DNA from: Mesorhizobium tamadayense
GTDB taxonomy: Bacteria > Pseudomonadota > Alphaproteobacteria > Rhizobiales > Rhizobiaceae
Length of the DNA: 64,000 nt
Assembly (NCBI RefSeq): GCF_003863365.1
Contig: NZ_RQXT01000003.1
Coordinates: 62,001 to 126,000, forward strand
Reading direction: 5' to 3'
The notes beneath the pieces were generated by a model. That model saw nothing but the letters and a program-made list of their open reading frames with translations, searched no databases and was not told the origin of the DNA. This document shows, piece by piece, positions 45,535-55,549 of the stretch (position 1 is the first letter of the stretch; each line of letters opens with the position of its first letter). Position numbers and translations under genes: made by a program.

Positions 45535-45726
45535 GTGCCCGAGTTTCACAAAAAAGAGCAGGTACCAGCCAGAGCCTTCCGCTGGCTGATCCGCAGGGAC
45601 GAAAATCGCACGCAATTGCGCCAGCTCTTGCACCTGAAAGTCGATTCAGAGCTGCCGGCTTCGCATGCTGCATTGCTGGACGAACTCGACCGGCGAGAGC
45701 GCGAGGACGCCGGCAGTCGTCGCTAG
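45535..45726 (+). CDS. Small hypothetical protein
   Basis: 63 residues from a GTG at 45535 with AAAGGGGAAA upstream (VPEFHKKEQVPARAFRWLIR ...). The composition is charged and helical. No domain was recognised. It ends 10 bases before the end of the facing DUF982 gene. The open frame extends upstream to 45403. It may be a gene remnant within the island. The stretch 45310-45534 before it shows nothing else. Confidence 0.35.
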   Translation: MPEFHKKEQVPARAFRWLIRRDENRTQLRQLLHLKVDSELPASHAALLDELDRREREDAGSRR

Positions 45727-45736
45727 GCGGTGGTGG

Positions 45737-45985
45737 TCAGTTGTTGGGCAGCAGCATGCCCGCTTCCTCAGCGGCGGCTTCAAAGGCTGCTCGGACTTCT
45801 TTCGGCGGGGTTTTGCCCTCCATCGCCGCGATGCAGAGTTCGACCGCGGCTTGCCACTTTTCTCCGCCACGCCTGGGCCATTTCAGCAGTTGCTCGGCTG
45901 CTCCCTCGACGTGGTTGACGCCATACCGCATGCCGACCTGATCTGTCTTGACGTAGACCGGCGGATCGAACCAGTGGAGCGCCAT
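45737..45985 (-). CDS. DUF982 domain-containing protein
   Basis: 82 residues. WFDPPVYVKTDQVGMRYGVN, followed by EGAAEQLLKWPRRGGEKWQA and CIAAMEGKTPPKEVRAAFEAAA, is the full DUF982 pattern, a family of small proteins found mainly in rhizobia, often on plasmids and islands. The function is unknown. The ATG directly follows the stop of the upstream small gene, so both are probably translated from one message. Confidence 0.85.
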   Translation of the reverse strand: MALHWFDPPVYVKTDQVGMRYGVNHVEGAAEQLLKWPRRGGEKWQAAVELCIAAMEGKTPPKEVRAAFEAAAEEAGMLLPNN

Positions 45986-46210
45986 CTATTCGTGGCTGTC
46001 GAAGCAGACGAATAACCCACGGCCCGTCGCGACTTCCACGATGTCGGCAGTCAGTTCCTCGTCGGTAACGCTTGGATAGGGGTCAAGATCGCGTATCGAC
46101 TGGATCGCCGACTTGACCGATATGATGTCACCGGATCGCGCATTCTGGAGAATAGATTCCAGAAGCTGCTCAGCCGAGGCGGGTCTTGCCGCCCACTTGG
46201 CCACACTCAT
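45986..46210 (-). CDS. Hypothetical protein coupled to the DUF982 gene
   Basis: About 74 residues from the ATG at 46210 (MSVAKWAARPASAEQLLES). Acidic and helical (SAIQSIRDLDPYPSVTDEEL), with no membrane segment. It resembles small rhizobial unknowns that pair with DUF982 proteins, but no family was recognised with certainty. The stop is directly adjacent to the DUF982 start. Confidence 0.55.
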   Translation of the reverse strand: MSVAKWAARPASAEQLLESILQNARSGDIISVKSAIQSIRDLDPYPSVTDEELTADIVEVATGRGLFVCFDSHE

Positions 46211-46289
46211 TGAAGTGCCTCCCAACGCTGGCACTTGTGAGCTTACGCTTGTCGCGACACAAGGGGAAAGAATCGGCGGCCGATGGGGA

Positions 46290-46553
46290 TCAGCGGTGGG
46301 GATTCACCGTCCACGTATTAAGCCCGACGCGATGAGGGTCCGCGCCGGGCTCGTTGCGAAAGACGGTCCTTGGACCGGTCCAACTAGAGACAATACTCCA
46401 GGTAGAGATTGGTTCCCTGCCGGTTGCAGAGAGCGGTGTCCGTGAAATCTCTGGGTCGTGTCCCATCAGGTGGTGTAGCTCGGCGGTTACGAAGCCGCTC
46501 GCGAGCGCGCCGTTAGTAGCGCTGTAGCGAGTGAGCGGTGTGTCGGTGGTCAT
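46290..46553 (-). CDS. Hypothetical protein in the relic island
   Basis: 87 residues from the ATG at 46553, with GGAAAGCG before it. The first 30 residues (MTTDTPLTRYSATNGALASG) look protein-like; the rest is less convincing and may be out of frame or truncated. No similarity was recognised. Confidence 0.35.
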   Translation of the reverse strand: MTTDTPLTRYSATNGALASGFVTAELHHLMGHDPEISRTPLSATGREPISTWSIVSSWTGPRTVFRNEPGADPHRVGLNTWTVNPHR

Positions 46554-46587
46554 CGGCGCTTTCCGGTAGGGTTTGTGTCCCAGTAGG

Positions 46588-46773
46588 TCACAGTGCCCAT
46601 TTCTGATGCTGCCGCGCCGCCTTCACCAGCGTGTTCCATCGCGACCCGTTCTTGATCCAGATGTCGCCTCCGATGACGCCGCCGTGCCACTTGATGCCGC
46701 TGCTAAAGGGCTCACCGTGGTATTGGATCAAGCCGATGTCGCGGATGAGGACTTCCTCTGTATCTTGCCTCAT
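46588..46773 (-). CDS. Small hypothetical protein
   Basis: 61 residues from the ATG at 46773 (MRQDTEEVLIRDIGLIQYHG ...), with GGAG upstream. It starts 5 bases after the stop of the preceding frame (46779), which suggests an operon of small phage-like genes. The tryptophan-rich centre (IKWHGGVIGGDIWIKNGSRW) looks like a beta structure. Function unknown. Confidence 0.45.
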   Translation of the reverse strand: MRQDTEEVLIRDIGLIQYHGEPFSSGIKWHGGVIGGDIWIKNGSRWNTLVKAARQHQKWAL

Positions 46774-46778
46774 GACCG

Positions 46779-47127
46779 CTACTCCGCAGCTTCAACCTTG
46801 TCGGCCCAAGCAGCTTCTGCCACCTTCGCATTCTGTTCAGCGGTCTCGATGGCTTCACGCTCTGCAGCAATGTCGTCGGGATCAACGGTATGTTCGGCAA
46901 TCCATTCGCGCAGGAGCGCAACCGGATACCGGATCAGTCCGTTGTCCTTCACAAATTTCGCGCCGTATCCATAGAGCCGGCCGCAATCGAGCCAATTGTC
47001 GGAACAGCCAAATCACGCGCCCTGCTTCCGAGATGCGTAAGCTCATCTCATCAGGCATCGGCGCGAGGAGCGCCTTGATTGTTTCTGCTCGGAGTAGGAT
47101 GTGATGATAGGTGCGAGGTTTCCGCAT
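46779..47127 (-). pseudogene. Hypothetical gene, probably frameshifted
   Basis: An ATG at 47127 with a good GGAG site begins MRKPRTYHHILLRAETIKAL and reads plausibly to about 47010. Beyond this, the protein-like frame is a different one (DNWLDCGRLYGYGAKFVKDN ... LLREWIAEHTVDPDDIAAER) and ends at a TAG at 46779. Together they would make about 115 residues. Alternatively the second part is its own 57-residue gene from a GTG at 46952. No family was recognised. Confidence 0.4.
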
Positions 47128-47342
47128 TCGCTGCTCCTGGATTGGGTGGGAAGCAGCGCGCACAGGAAGAAAGGGGCATCGCTGCTTTTTCCTTTCGGCC
47201 GATTGCGAGTATTTTAAACGCAAAACTATCGCAGCCGCAAGCGTTAAAATTGCTGTTCGTATAACCCATTGAAGTGGCTAGGAGCCTGTAAAGCAGAAAA
47301 ATGGGTCGCGTAGAATAATATTCTAATGGATTATGCGAAACA

Positions 47343-47356
47343 CCATGAAGTTTATT
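47343..47356. repeat. 14-bp direct repeat, right copy (possible att-like site)
   Basis: This is an exact second copy of CCATGAAGTTTATT from 44514-44527. The two copies enclose 2.8 kb containing all the phage-like remnants. Confidence 0.45.
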
Positions 47357-47546
47357 GACGCGGGTTTATTCGCTGCAACCCTTGGAGTCCTGAGGTTTCT
47401 ACTTGGAGCTTACTAAACAAGGCGTTAACCAAGCTTAAGAAGTCGCGCATAAATCCCGAGCCGCCTGACGGGTGTGACATCCGGGTGCGGCATTAAGTTC
47501 CGTTCCGACAACGCCCTTGCGTCAGGTGCCGGCTGTCGTTATAGAA

Positions 47547-47562
47547 TTGACGTAAACGTAAA
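47547..47562. promoter_or_regulatory. Operator-like palindrome before the MerR gene
   Basis: TTGACGTAAACGTAAA is an imperfect palindrome that shares its TTGACGT and AAACGT half-sites with the element at 48266-48287. It matches the style of sites bound by MerR-type regulators of fatty-acid and branched-chain degradation (LiuR type). It lies 123 bases upstream of the regulator's start. Confidence 0.6.
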
Positions 47563-47684
47563 AGGTGCGAAGCCGTGCCTCTTGCGATTGATTTGTCGAA
47601 ACCACGATTGGAAGCACGCCCCCGCTTCCACTCAGGCGACGCTCGGTCCGTGACCGCGACGCCATCAGGGGAAAGCCAGTGACC

Positions 47685-48146
47685 ATGAAACTTGTTTCGC
47701 CCGGCGAAGCCGCAGCCAATAGCAACGACATACCGGCCGAGGCCGGTGAAGAACTCGTCCGCATCGGCGAGATGGCCAAGAAATATGGCGTGACCTTGCG
47801 CACGCTGCGTTTCTATGAGGACAAGGGCCTGCTCAATCCGAAGCGCGACGGCTCGACCCGTCTCTATACGCGCCGCGACAAGGCCCGGCTGAAGCTGATC
47901 CTGCTCGGCCGCAAGGTCGGGTTCTCGCTGCGCGACGTCAAGCAGATGATGGACCTTTATGATCCGAGCGGCTCCAATACCAAGCAGTTGCGGCTGGCGC
48001 TCGACAAGTCGGAGAAGCAGCTCGCCCGCCTGCAGAAGCAGCGGGCGCTGATCGAGGACGCTATCAACGAGCTGAGCAATTCGATGACGGTCGTTCGCCA
48101 GATGCTGACCGAGCGGGCCGCGCCGCAGGCAAGCGCCGCCGGCTGA
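47685..48146 (+). CDS. MerR family regulator of beta-oxidation
   Basis: 153 residues from the ATG at 47685; a GTG at 47679 is an alternative. LVRIGEMAKKYGVTLRTLRF is the MerR helix-turn-helix (residues about 25-45), followed by the wing YEDKGLLNPKRDGSTRLYT and a C-terminal coiled coil (LDKSEKQLARLQKQRALIED). No metal-binding Cys is present, so it probably senses an acyl-CoA. It lies directly before the acyl-CoA dehydrogenase operon, and both promoters carry related palindromes, which suggests autoregulation and operon control. Confidence 0.88.
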   Translation: MKLVSPGEAAANSNDIPAEAGEELVRIGEMAKKYGVTLRTLRFYEDKGLLNPKRDGSTRLYTRRDKARLKLILLGRKVGFSLRDVKQMMDLYDPSGSNTKQLRLALDKSEKQLARLQKQRALIEDAINELSNSMTVVRQMLTERAAPQASAAG

Positions 48147-48184
48147 TCGCTGAATCGCTCTAGCGGGGACGATCCCAGACACAG

Positions 48185-48215
48185 AGCCGCGTGGCCATGG
48201 CCGCGCGGCTTTTTT
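48185..48215 (+). terminator. Terminator after the MerR gene
   Basis: AGCCGCGTGGCC pairs with GGCCGCGCGGCT (12 bp, one G-T pair) around a two-base loop, followed by TTTTT. It lies 39 bases after the stop and separates the regulator from the operon. Confidence 0.85.
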
Positions 48216-48265
48216 GTTGCCCCTGGTACCCTGCGCTCACCAAAATTTCCCGGCTGCGACAAGAT

Positions 48266-48287
48266 TTGACGTTTACGCAAACGTCAA
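48266..48287. promoter_or_regulatory. Perfect palindromic operator before the beta-oxidation operon
   Basis: TTGACGTTT and AAACGTCAA form a perfect 9-bp inverted repeat spaced by ACGC. It lies about 100 bases before the first structural gene. MerR regulators bind long dyads of this kind between the -35 and -10 boxes. Confidence 0.7.
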
Positions 48288-48383
48288 CTTTTGCTATCGG
48301 GGCATCGACATTGGCTCGGCCTCCCGTCCGGACCTGGATCGGGAACTTGCCGGCTGGCCAGGACCGCAAGGGTGGAGGAAGGC

Positions 48384-50180
48384 ATGACGATCTACAGGGC
48401 GCCCGTCCAGGACACGCTGTTCGTGCTCAACGACGTGCTCGGCTATCAGCGCTATTCCAATCTTCCAGGCTTCTCGGACGCCACGCCCGACGTGGTCGAG
48501 GCGATCCTCGCCGAAGGCGCCAAGCTTGCCGAAAACGTCATGCATCCGCTGAACCGTATCGGCGACATGGAAGGCTGCATGCGCCATGACGACGGTTCGG
48601 TGACCACGCCCAAGGGCTTCAAGGAGGCTTTCGACCAGTATCGCGAAGGCGGCTGGATGGGGCTGGCGGCGCCCGCCGAGTTCGGCGGCCAAGGCCTGCC
48701 CTACACGGTCCACCAGGCCGTTTCCGAATACATGGTCTCAGCCAACATGGCGCTCATGATGTATCCCGGCCTGACGCAGGGCGCGATCGCCGCCATCATC
48801 ACCCATGGCACCGACGGGCAGAAGGCGGCCTGGCTACCCAAAATGGTCGAGGGCGTCTGGACCGGCACCATGAACCTCACCGAGCCGCATTGCGGCACCG
48901 ATCTCGGCCTGCTGCGCACCAAGGCGGTGCCCAACGGCGACGGCAGCTACAAGATTTCCGGCCAGAAGATCTTCATCTCCGCTGGCGAGCACGACATGGC
49001 CGACAACATCGTCCATCTGGTGCTGGCCCGCGTCGAGGGCGCGCCGGAAGGCGTGAAGGGCATCTCGCTGTTCATCGTGCCGAAGTTCAAGCTCGATGCG
49101 TCGGGCAATGTCGGCGAGCGCAACACCGTCTCCTGCGGCTCGATCGAGGAGAAGATGGGCATCCACGGCAACTCGACCTGCGTCATGAACTATGACGAGG
49201 CCGAGGGCGCCCTGCTCGGCGAGTTGAACGGCGGCCTGAAGGCTATGTTCACGATGATGAACGAAGCCCGCCTGGGCGTCGGCCTGCAGGGGCTTTCGCT
49301 CTCCGAGATTGCCTACCAGAACGCGGTCGCCTACGCCAAGGACCGCCTTCAGGGACGGTCGCTGTCGGGCGTCAAGGCGCCGGACAGGAAGGCCGACCCG
49401 ATCATCGTCCATCCCGACATCCGCCGCTCGCTGATGACCATGAAGGCGTTCAACGAGGGCGGCCGCGCGCTGGCGCTGTGGACGGCGATCAAGTCGGACG
49501 TCGCGCATCGCGCGAGCGACGACAAGGACCGCCAGGCGGCCGACGACTACACCGGCCTGATGACGCCGGTGGTCAAGGGCGTGCTCACCGACAAGGGCTT
49601 CGACCACGCGGTGATGGCGCAGCAGGTGTTCGGCGGCCACGGCTACATTGAAGAGCACGGCATGAGCCAGTTCGTGCGCGATGCCCGCATCGCCATGATC
49701 TATGAGGGCGCCAACGGCATCCAGGCGCTCGACCTCGTCGGCCGCAAGCTGGCGCAGAATGGCGGCCGCGCCGTGCAGGCTTTCTTCAAGGAAGTCGGCG
49801 AGTTCTGCGAGGAGAACCGTGCCAACGAGAAGATGGCGCCCTTCACCAAGGCGCTGAAGAAGGGCCTCAACGATCTGCAGGCGGCGACGATGTGGCTCGT
49901 GCAGAACGGCATGGCCAAGCCCGACAATGCGGGCGCGGCCTCGACCGACTATATGCATCTCTTCGGCCTCGTGGCGCTAGGCTACATGTGGGGCGAGATG
50001 GCCAAGGCCGCGCAAACGAAGCTCGCGGAAGGCGCCGATGGGGCCGCGTCGTTCTACGACGGCAAGCTGGTGACGGCGCGCTTCTTCATGGAGCGGATCA
50101 TGCCGGAAACGGCGACGCGGCTTGCCCGCATCTCCAGTGGCGCGGATACGCTAATGGCGCTGCCGGCGGAAGCGTTCTAG
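48384..50180 (+). CDS. Acyl-CoA dehydrogenase with C-terminal extension
   Basis: 598 residues from the ATG at 48384, with GGAGGAAGG upstream. It has an N-terminal extra domain ([20 protein letters not shown]), the dehydrogenase core ([39 protein letters not shown]) and an extra C-terminal domain, the layout of the DmdC-like long acyl-CoA dehydrogenases. It oxidises an acyl-CoA to the 2-enoyl-CoA with FAD. It is first in the operon. The exact chain length or substrate is unknown. Confidence 0.9.
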   Translation: MTIYRAPVQDTLFVLNDVLGYQRYSNLPGFSDATPDVVEAILAEGAKLAENVMHPLNRIGDMEGCMRHDDGSVTTPKGFKEAFDQYREGGWMGLAAPAEFGGQGLPYTVHQAVSEYMVSANMALMMYPGLTQGAIAAIITHGTDGQKAAWLPKMVEGVWTGTMNLTEPHCGTDLGLLRTKAVPNGDGSYKISGQKIFISAGEHDMADNIVHLVLARVEGAPEGVKGISLFIVPKFKLDASGNVGERNTVSCGSIEEKMGIHGNSTCVMNYDEAEGALLGELNGGLKAMFTMMNEARLGVGLQGLSLSEIAYQNAVAYAKDRLQGRSLSGVKAPDRKADPIIVHPDIRRSLMTMKAFNEGGRALALWTAIKSDVAHRASDDKDRQAADDYTGLMTPVVKGVLTDKGFDHAVMAQQVFGGHGYIEEHGMSQFVRDARIAMIYEGANGIQALDLVGRKLAQNGGRAVQAFFKEVGEFCEENRANEKMAPFTKALKKGLNDLQAATMWLVQNGMAKPDNAGAASTDYMHLFGLVALGYMWGEMAKAAQTKLAEGADGAASFYDGKLVTARFFMERIMPETATRLARISSGADTLMALPAEAF

Positions 50181-50232
50181 GTTTGGCGGGCCGGCAAAGC
50201 CGGCCCACAATTGTCGGAACGCGGAGGAAATC

Positions 50233-51405
50233 GTGGCGACCAATCCAGCCGAAGTTCTTGGCCTGCCGAAGCCCGCCTGGGCGGCGGACGAGGTCGGCAT
50301 GCTCTACGACATGGCGACCCGCTTCATGTCGGAGGAGATCGCGCCGCGCTACGACGAATTCGAGAAGAACGAGATGTTCGACCGTGAGAGCTGGCTGAAG
50401 GCGGGCGCCGCCGGTTTGCTTTGCGCGTCCATGCCGGAAAAATACGGCGGCTCGGGCGGCACCTTCGCGCATGAGAGCGCCATCATCGAGGCGATCGGCC
50501 ATGTCGGCGTCGACGGCTTCGGCATCGGCCTGCACAATTCGATCGTCGCCCCTTACATCCTGCATTACGGCTCCGAGGAGCAGAAAGAGAAGTGGCTGCC
50601 GAAGCTGGCGACCGGCGAGCTGATCGGCGCCATCGCCATGACCGAGCCCGGCGCCGGTTCCGACCTGCAGGGCGTCAAGACGCGCGCCGAGAAGGACGGC
50701 AACCATTACAAGATCAACGGCTCCAAGACCTTCATCACCAACGGCCAGCTCGCCAATCTGATCATCGTCGTCACCAAGACCGATCCTGAAAAGGGCGCCA
50801 AGGGCACCTCGCTGATCGTCGTCGAGACCGACGAGGTCGAAGGCTTCGAGCGCGGCCGCAACCTCGACAAGATCGGCCTCAAGGCCAACGACACGTCCGA
50901 GCTGTTCTTCAACGACGTGCGCGTGCCGACCTCGAACCTGCTTGGTCACGAGGAAGGCAAGGGCTTCGTCCAACTGATGCAGCAATTGCCGCAGGAGCGG
51001 CTGCAGATCGGCACCGGGGCGATCGCCATGATCGAGCGGGCACTGGCTCTCACCATCGATTACGTCAAGGAGCGCAAGGCCTTCGGCAAGGCGATCATCG
51101 ATTTCCAGAACACCCAGTTCAAGCTCGCCGAGCTGAAGACTGAAGCAACCATCGGCCGCGTCTTCTACAACGACTGCGTCGCCCGCCACATCAATGGCGG
51201 CCTCGACCCGGTCACGGCCTCGATGGCCAAGTACTGGCTCAGCGACCTGCAGGGCAAAGTCGTCGACGAATGCCTTCAACTGCATGGCGGCTATGGCTAC
51301 ATGAATGAATATCCGATCGCCCGCATGTACCGCGACGCCCGCGTCCAGCGCATCTACGGCGGCACCAACGAGATCATGAAATTGCTGATCGGGCGCTCTC
51401 TCTGA
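50233..51405 (+). CDS. Acyl-CoA dehydrogenase
   Basis: 390 residues from a GTG at 50233, with CGGAGGAA upstream. The FAD and substrate motifs are present (MTEPGAGSDLQGVKTRAEKD; LQLHGGYGYMNEYPIARMYRD), as is the conserved C-terminus RIYGGTNEIMKLLIGRSL. The catalytic base is probably the Glu of GGTNEIMK, as in short- and medium-chain members. It performs the first step of beta-oxidation together with the upstream enzyme, perhaps with a different chain preference. Confidence 0.92.
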   Translation: MATNPAEVLGLPKPAWAADEVGMLYDMATRFMSEEIAPRYDEFEKNEMFDRESWLKAGAAGLLCASMPEKYGGSGGTFAHESAIIEAIGHVGVDGFGIGLHNSIVAPYILHYGSEEQKEKWLPKLATGELIGAIAMTEPGAGSDLQGVKTRAEKDGNHYKINGSKTFITNGQLANLIIVVTKTDPEKGAKGTSLIVVETDEVEGFERGRNLDKIGLKANDTSELFFNDVRVPTSNLLGHEEGKGFVQLMQQLPQERLQIGTGAIAMIERALALTIDYVKERKAFGKAIIDFQNTQFKLAELKTEATIGRVFYNDCVARHINGGLDPVTASMAKYWLSDLQGKVVDECLQLHGGYGYMNEYPIARMYRDARVQRIYGGTNEIMKLLIGRSL

Positions 51406-51438
51406 GCGGCGCGACCGGCAAACCCAAGGAGCAGAAAA

Positions 51439-52647
51439 ATGGCCGAAGCTTACGTCTATGACGCCGTGCGCACGCCGCGCGGCAGGGGCAAGAAGGATGG
51501 CTCGCTGCACGAGGTACCGGCGGTGCGGCTCGCGGCGAAGGCGCTCGAGGCCTTGCGCGACCGCAACGGGCTCGACACCGGCAATGTCGACGACATCATC
51601 TTCGGCTGCGTCGATCCGGTCGGCGAGGCGGGCTCGGTCATTCCGCGCGCCGCCGCCTTCGAGGCCGGCTACGACACCAAAGCGCCGGGCATGCAGATCT
51701 CGCGCTTCTGCGCCTCGGGTCTCGACGCCATCAATTTCGGCGCCGCCAAGATCGCGCAAGGCGCCGACGAGATCGTCATCGCCGGCGGCGTCGAATCCAT
51801 GTCGCGCGTCGGCATGGGCATGTCCGGCGGTTCATGGTTCATGGACCCGTCCGTCGGCCTGCCCGGCTGGTTCGTACCGCAGGGCATCTCGGCCGACCTG
51901 ATCGCCACCAAGTACGGCTTCAGCCGCGACGATGTCGATGCCTACGCCGTCGAGAGCCAGAAGCGCGCCTTCAAGGCTTGGGACGAGGGCCGCTTCAAGA
52001 ATTCGGTGATCCCGATCAAGGACCAGAACGGCCTCACCATCCTCGATCATGACGAGCACATGCGGCCTTCGACAGACATGCAGTCGCTGGCCTCGCTCAA
52101 CCCGTCCTTCGTCATGCCGGGCGAGATGGGCGGCTTCGATGCGGTGGCCGTGCAGAAGCATCCGGAAGTCGAGGAAGTGAACCACGTCCACCATGCCGGC
52201 AACTCGTCCGGCATCGTCGACGGCGCCGCCGCCGTGCTGCTGGGCTCCAAGAAGGCCGGAAAGGCGATGGGGCTGAAGCCGCGCGCCCGCATCCGCGCCT
52301 TCGCCAATATCGGCTCCGAGCCGGTGCTGATGCTGACCGGCCCGGTCGACGTCACCGAGAAGCTTCTGAAGCGCGCCAAGATGAAACTGTCGGATATCGA
52401 TTTGTTCGAGCTCAACGAGGCCTTCGCTTCCGTCGTGCTGCGCTACATGCAGGCCTTCGACATCCCGCACGACCAGATCAACGTCAATGGCGGCGCCATC
52501 GCCATGGGCCATCCGCTCGGCGCCACCGGCGCGATGATCCTTGGCACGGTGCTGGACGAGTTGGAGCGCAGCGACTTGAACACCGCGCTGGTCACGCTCT
52601 GCATCGGCGCCGGCATGGGCACCGCCACCATCATCGAACGCGTCTGA
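51439..52647 (+). CDS. fadA: Acetyl-CoA C-acyltransferase (thiolase)
   Basis: 402 residues with AAGGAG before the ATG. The nucleophile Cys lies in [12 protein letters not shown]. The other catalytic residues are the His of GHPLGATGA and the Cys of [12 protein letters not shown]. It cleaves 3-ketoacyl-CoA with CoA to acetyl-CoA, or makes acetoacetyl-CoA in reverse. Its place between dehydrogenases and the FadJ-type enzyme supports the degradative role. Confidence 0.93.
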   Translation: MAEAYVYDAVRTPRGRGKKDGSLHEVPAVRLAAKALEALRDRNGLDTGNVDDIIFGCVDPVGEAGSVIPRAAAFEAGYDTKAPGMQISRFCASGLDAINFGAAKIAQGADEIVIAGGVESMSRVGMGMSGGSWFMDPSVGLPGWFVPQGISADLIATKYGFSRDDVDAYAVESQKRAFKAWDEGRFKNSVIPIKDQNGLTILDHDEHMRPSTDMQSLASLNPSFVMPGEMGGFDAVAVQKHPEVEEVNHVHHAGNSSGIVDGAAAVLLGSKKAGKAMGLKPRARIRAFANIGSEPVLMLTGPVDVTEKLLKRAKMKLSDIDLFELNEAFASVVLRYMQAFDIPHDQINVNGGAIAMGHPLGATGAMILGTVLDELERSDLNTALVTLCIGAGMGTATIIERV

Positions 52648-52661
52648 CGAGGAGAGAAAAG

Positions 52662-54881
52662 ATGAGCTACACCAATTTCACCCTCGACGTGGACGCTGAC
52701 GGCATCGTGCTCATCACCTGGGACATGCCGGGCCGCTCGATGAACGTCTTCACCGAAGAGGCGATGCGCGAGCTCAACGCGATCGTCGATCATGTGACCG
52801 GCGACGCCGGCATCAAGGGCGCGGTGATCACGTCCGGCAAGGACAGCTTCTCCGGCGGCGCCGACATCACCATGCTACAGAAGATGCTCGCCACCTTCGC
52901 CGTCGACAAGGAGAAGGACCTCGAGAAGGCGACCAAGGCGCTGTTCGACAACGCCGGCTATATGACCGGCCTGTTCCGCAAGATCGAGACGTCCGGTAAG
53001 CCGTGGGTGTCGGCAATCAACGGCACCTGCATGGGCGGTGCCTTCGAGATGTCGCTCGCCTGCCATGGCCGCGTCGCGGCCGATTCCGACAAGGTCAAGA
53101 TGGCGCTTCCCGAAGTGAAGATCGGCATCTTTCCCGGCGCCGGCGGCACCCAGCGCGTGCCGCGGCTGACCGACCAGCAGCAGGCGCTGCAGATGCTGAC
53201 TTCCGGCCAGAATCTCACGCCGCAGAAGGCGAAGTCGATGGGCCTGATACACGAGATCGCCGAGCCGAAGAAGCTCGTCGAGACCGCCAAGGCGATGATC
53301 AGGAACGGCCTGAAGCCGGTGGCGCCGTGGGACGAGAAGGGCTTTAAGCTGCCCGGCGGTCCGATCTATTCGGCGGCCGGCGCCAACCTTTGGCCGCCGG
53401 CCATCGCCATCCTGCGCCGCGAGACCTACGGCAACTACCCAGCCGCGGCCGCGATCCTGAAATGCGTCTATGAAGGCCTGCTGGTGCCCTTCGACACGGC
53501 GCTCAGGATCGAGCAGCGCTACTTCACCGAGATCATGCAGACCAGGGAAGCGGCGGCGATGATCCGCTCGCTGTTCGTCTCGCTGCAGGAGCTGAACAAG
53601 GGCGCGCGCCGTCCGGCTGGCGTGCCGGACACCAAGTTCAAGAAGATCGGCATCCTCGGCGCCGGCTTCATGGGCGCCGGCATCGCCTATGTCACCGCCA
53701 AGGCCGGCATTCCGGTGGTGCTGCTCGATCGCGACATGGAATCGGCCGCGAAGGGCAAGGCGCATTCCGATAGCCTGATGACGGATCAGGTGAAGAAGGG
53801 CCGCGCCAAGCCCGAGGAGAAGGACAAGCTCTTGTCGCTGATCACGCCGACGGCCGACTATGCTGACCTTGCCGGCTGCGACCTTGTTGTCGAGGCGGTC
53901 TTCGAGGATTCAGGCGTCAAGAAGCTCGCCACCGAGAAGGCGGAATCCGTGCTGAAGTCCTCGGCGATCTTCGCCTCGAACACCTCGACCATCCCGATCA
54001 CGTCGCTGGCGAAGAACTCGGCGCGGCCGAAGAATTTTGTCGGCATCCACTTCTTCTCGCCGGTCGACAAGATGATGCTGGTCGAGATCATCCTCGGCAA
54101 GAAGACCGGCGATAAGGCGCTCGCGGTCGCCATCGACTTCGTTCGTGCCATTAAGAAGACGCCGATCGTGGTCAACGACACGCGCGGCTTCTACGTCAAC
54201 CGTTGCGTGCTGCGCTACATGTCAGAAGCCTACAAGATGCTGATCGAAGGCGTGCCGGCGGCGATGATCGAGAATGCCGCCAAGGCCGCCGGCATGCCGG
54301 TCGGACCGCTGGCGCTGACCGACGAGACCGCGATCGACCTTGCCCAGAAGATCATGAAGCAGACCATCAAGGATCTCGGCGAGAAGGCCGTCGATCCGAA
54401 GCAGATGGCGCTGATCAACACCATGGTCGACACGCATGGCCGCTTCGGCCGCAAGAACGGCAAGGGCTTTTACGACTATCCCGCCAAGCCTGCGAAGAAG
54501 AAGCTGTGGCCAGGCCTGAAGGATCTCTATCCGCAGCTCAAGCCGGAGAAAGTCGACTATGAGGAGCTGAAACAGCGCCTGCTGGTCAGCATCGCCCTGG
54601 AGGCCGTTCGCGTCATGGAAGAGGGCATCGTCACCGATCCGCGCGAGGCGGATGTCGGCTCGATCCTCGCTTTCGGCTTCGCCCCCTTCACGGGCGGCGC
54701 GCTCTCCTACATCGACGGCATCGGCGCCAAGCGTTTCGTCAAGATCGCCAAGGGCCTGCAGAAGAAATACGGGGCCGAGTTCAAGGCGCCCAAGCTTTTG
54801 CTCGACATGGCCGAGAAGGGCGAGACCTTCTATCAGCGCTTCGACCCTTACCGGAAGGGCGAGGTGAGGAAGGCCGCCTGA
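52662..54881 (+). CDS. fadJ: FadJ/FadB-type bifunctional enoyl-CoA hydratase and 3-hydroxyacyl-CoA dehydrogenase
   Basis: 739 residues. The N-terminal crotonase domain has both hydratase glutamates ([11 protein letters not shown] and [15 protein letters not shown]). The dehydrogenase part has the NAD-binding [15 protein letters not shown] near residue 327 and the catalytic His of [15 protein letters not shown]. It carries out the second and third steps of beta-oxidation. It is 14 bases after the thiolase gene with AGGAGAG upstream. With the neighbours it completes the whole cycle. Confidence 0.94.
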   Translation: MSYTNFTLDVDADGIVLITWDMPGRSMNVFTEEAMRELNAIVDHVTGDAGIKGAVITSGKDSFSGGADITMLQKMLATFAVDKEKDLEKATKALFDNAGYMTGLFRKIETSGKPWVSAINGTCMGGAFEMSLACHGRVAADSDKVKMALPEVKIGIFPGAGGTQRVPRLTDQQQALQMLTSGQNLTPQKAKSMGLIHEIAEPKKLVETAKAMIRNGLKPVAPWDEKGFKLPGGPIYSAAGANLWPPAIAILRRETYGNYPAAAAILKCVYEGLLVPFDTALRIEQRYFTEIMQTREAAAMIRSLFVSLQELNKGARRPAGVPDTKFKKIGILGAGFMGAGIAYVTAKAGIPVVLLDRDMESAAKGKAHSDSLMTDQVKKGRAKPEEKDKLLSLITPTADYADLAGCDLVVEAVFEDSGVKKLATEKAESVLKSSAIFASNTSTIPITSLAKNSARPKNFVGIHFFSPVDKMMLVEIILGKKTGDKALAVAIDFVRAIKKTPIVVNDTRGFYVNRCVLRYMSEAYKMLIEGVPAAMIENAAKAAGMPVGPLALTDETAIDLAQKIMKQTIKDLGEKAVDPKQMALINTMVDTHGRFGRKNGKGFYDYPAKPAKKKLWPGLKDLYPQLKPEKVDYEELKQRLLVSIALEAVRVMEEGIVTDPREADVGSILAFGFAPFTGGALSYIDGIGAKRFVKIAKGLQKKYGAEFKAPKLLLDMAEKGETFYQRFDPYRKGEVRKAA

Positions 54882-54890
54882 CGCGCAGTC

Positions 54891-55433
54891 ATGTATGTCT
54901 GGGGGCGCCTCGTGCGCATGATGGCCACGGCGTCTAACCGTGGCCCTTACGTGGTCGGCGATCAGAGTCGGCTGGCCTTTCGCTGCCTGCCGACCGACAT
55001 CGACTTCAACAGCCATCTCAACAACGCCCGCTACATGATGCTGGCCGATCTCGGCCGCATCGACATCTTCCTGCGCGTCGGCCTTGTCGCGCTGGCGCGT
55101 AAGAATGGCTGGGCGCCGATGATCGGCGGGCTGCAGGTGTCCTATGTGCGCGAGATCCGGCTATGGCGCCGCTTCGAGGTAGTGTCGTCGATCGAGACCT
55201 GGGATGGCACCTCTGTCATCGGCCGGCACCGCTTCGTCCTCGACAATGGCGAGACGGCGGCGCTGATCTTGACCACGGGCGGCGTCTATGACCGTCGCGG
55301 CCGCCGCTTTCTCGAGATCGGCGAGGTCGTCGCAGCGCTCGGCCATTCCGCGCAACCGCGCCCGCCGACCGAAGCCGAGCGGGCGTTCATGATCTCGCAC
55401 CGGAACCTGCGCGAGCAGGCCAAGCAGGCCTGA
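54891..55433 (+). CDS. Acyl-CoA thioesterase family protein
   Basis: 180 residues of the hotdog fold: DIDFNSHLNNARYMMLADLG is the typical 4HBT/THEM-type active-site region with Asn and Asp. It follows fadJ by 9 bases and ends the operon. It may release free fatty acid or CoA from intermediates that stall in the pathway. Internal starts (ATG 54918 or 54921) are possible. The short gap to the next gene (55434-55549) holds nothing obvious. Confidence 0.82.
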   Translation: MYVWGRLVRMMATASNRGPYVVGDQSRLAFRCLPTDIDFNSHLNNARYMMLADLGRIDIFLRVGLVALARKNGWAPMIGGLQVSYVREIRLWRRFEVVSSIETWDGTSVIGRHRFVLDNGETAALILTTGGVYDRRGRRFLEIGEVVAALGHSAQPRPPTEAERAFMISHRNLREQAKQA

Positions 55434-55549
55434 GTTTTGTGCGAATGACGCAGCTTTGACGGTAATCCAGCTTCCGCCAGTGGACATTCACACGCACGCG
55501 CGCTAGACAACGCTGAGGCATTTTTTCCTGTTTTCGAAGGAGAGCGGAC

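Larger units (their letters stand above)
47128..47684. other. AT-rich right flank of the island and merR leader
   Basis: 557 bases with no supported gene. From about 47270 to 47470 the DNA is much richer in A and T than the surrounding genes. It carries the right copy of the 14-bp repeat (47343-47356) and, nearer the MerR gene, its operator-like site. Confidence 0.55.

Noticed and set aside
45390..45941. 183-codon plus-strand frame across the DUF982 region
   Set aside because: It runs antisense to a recognised DUF982 gene and shows no conserved pattern.
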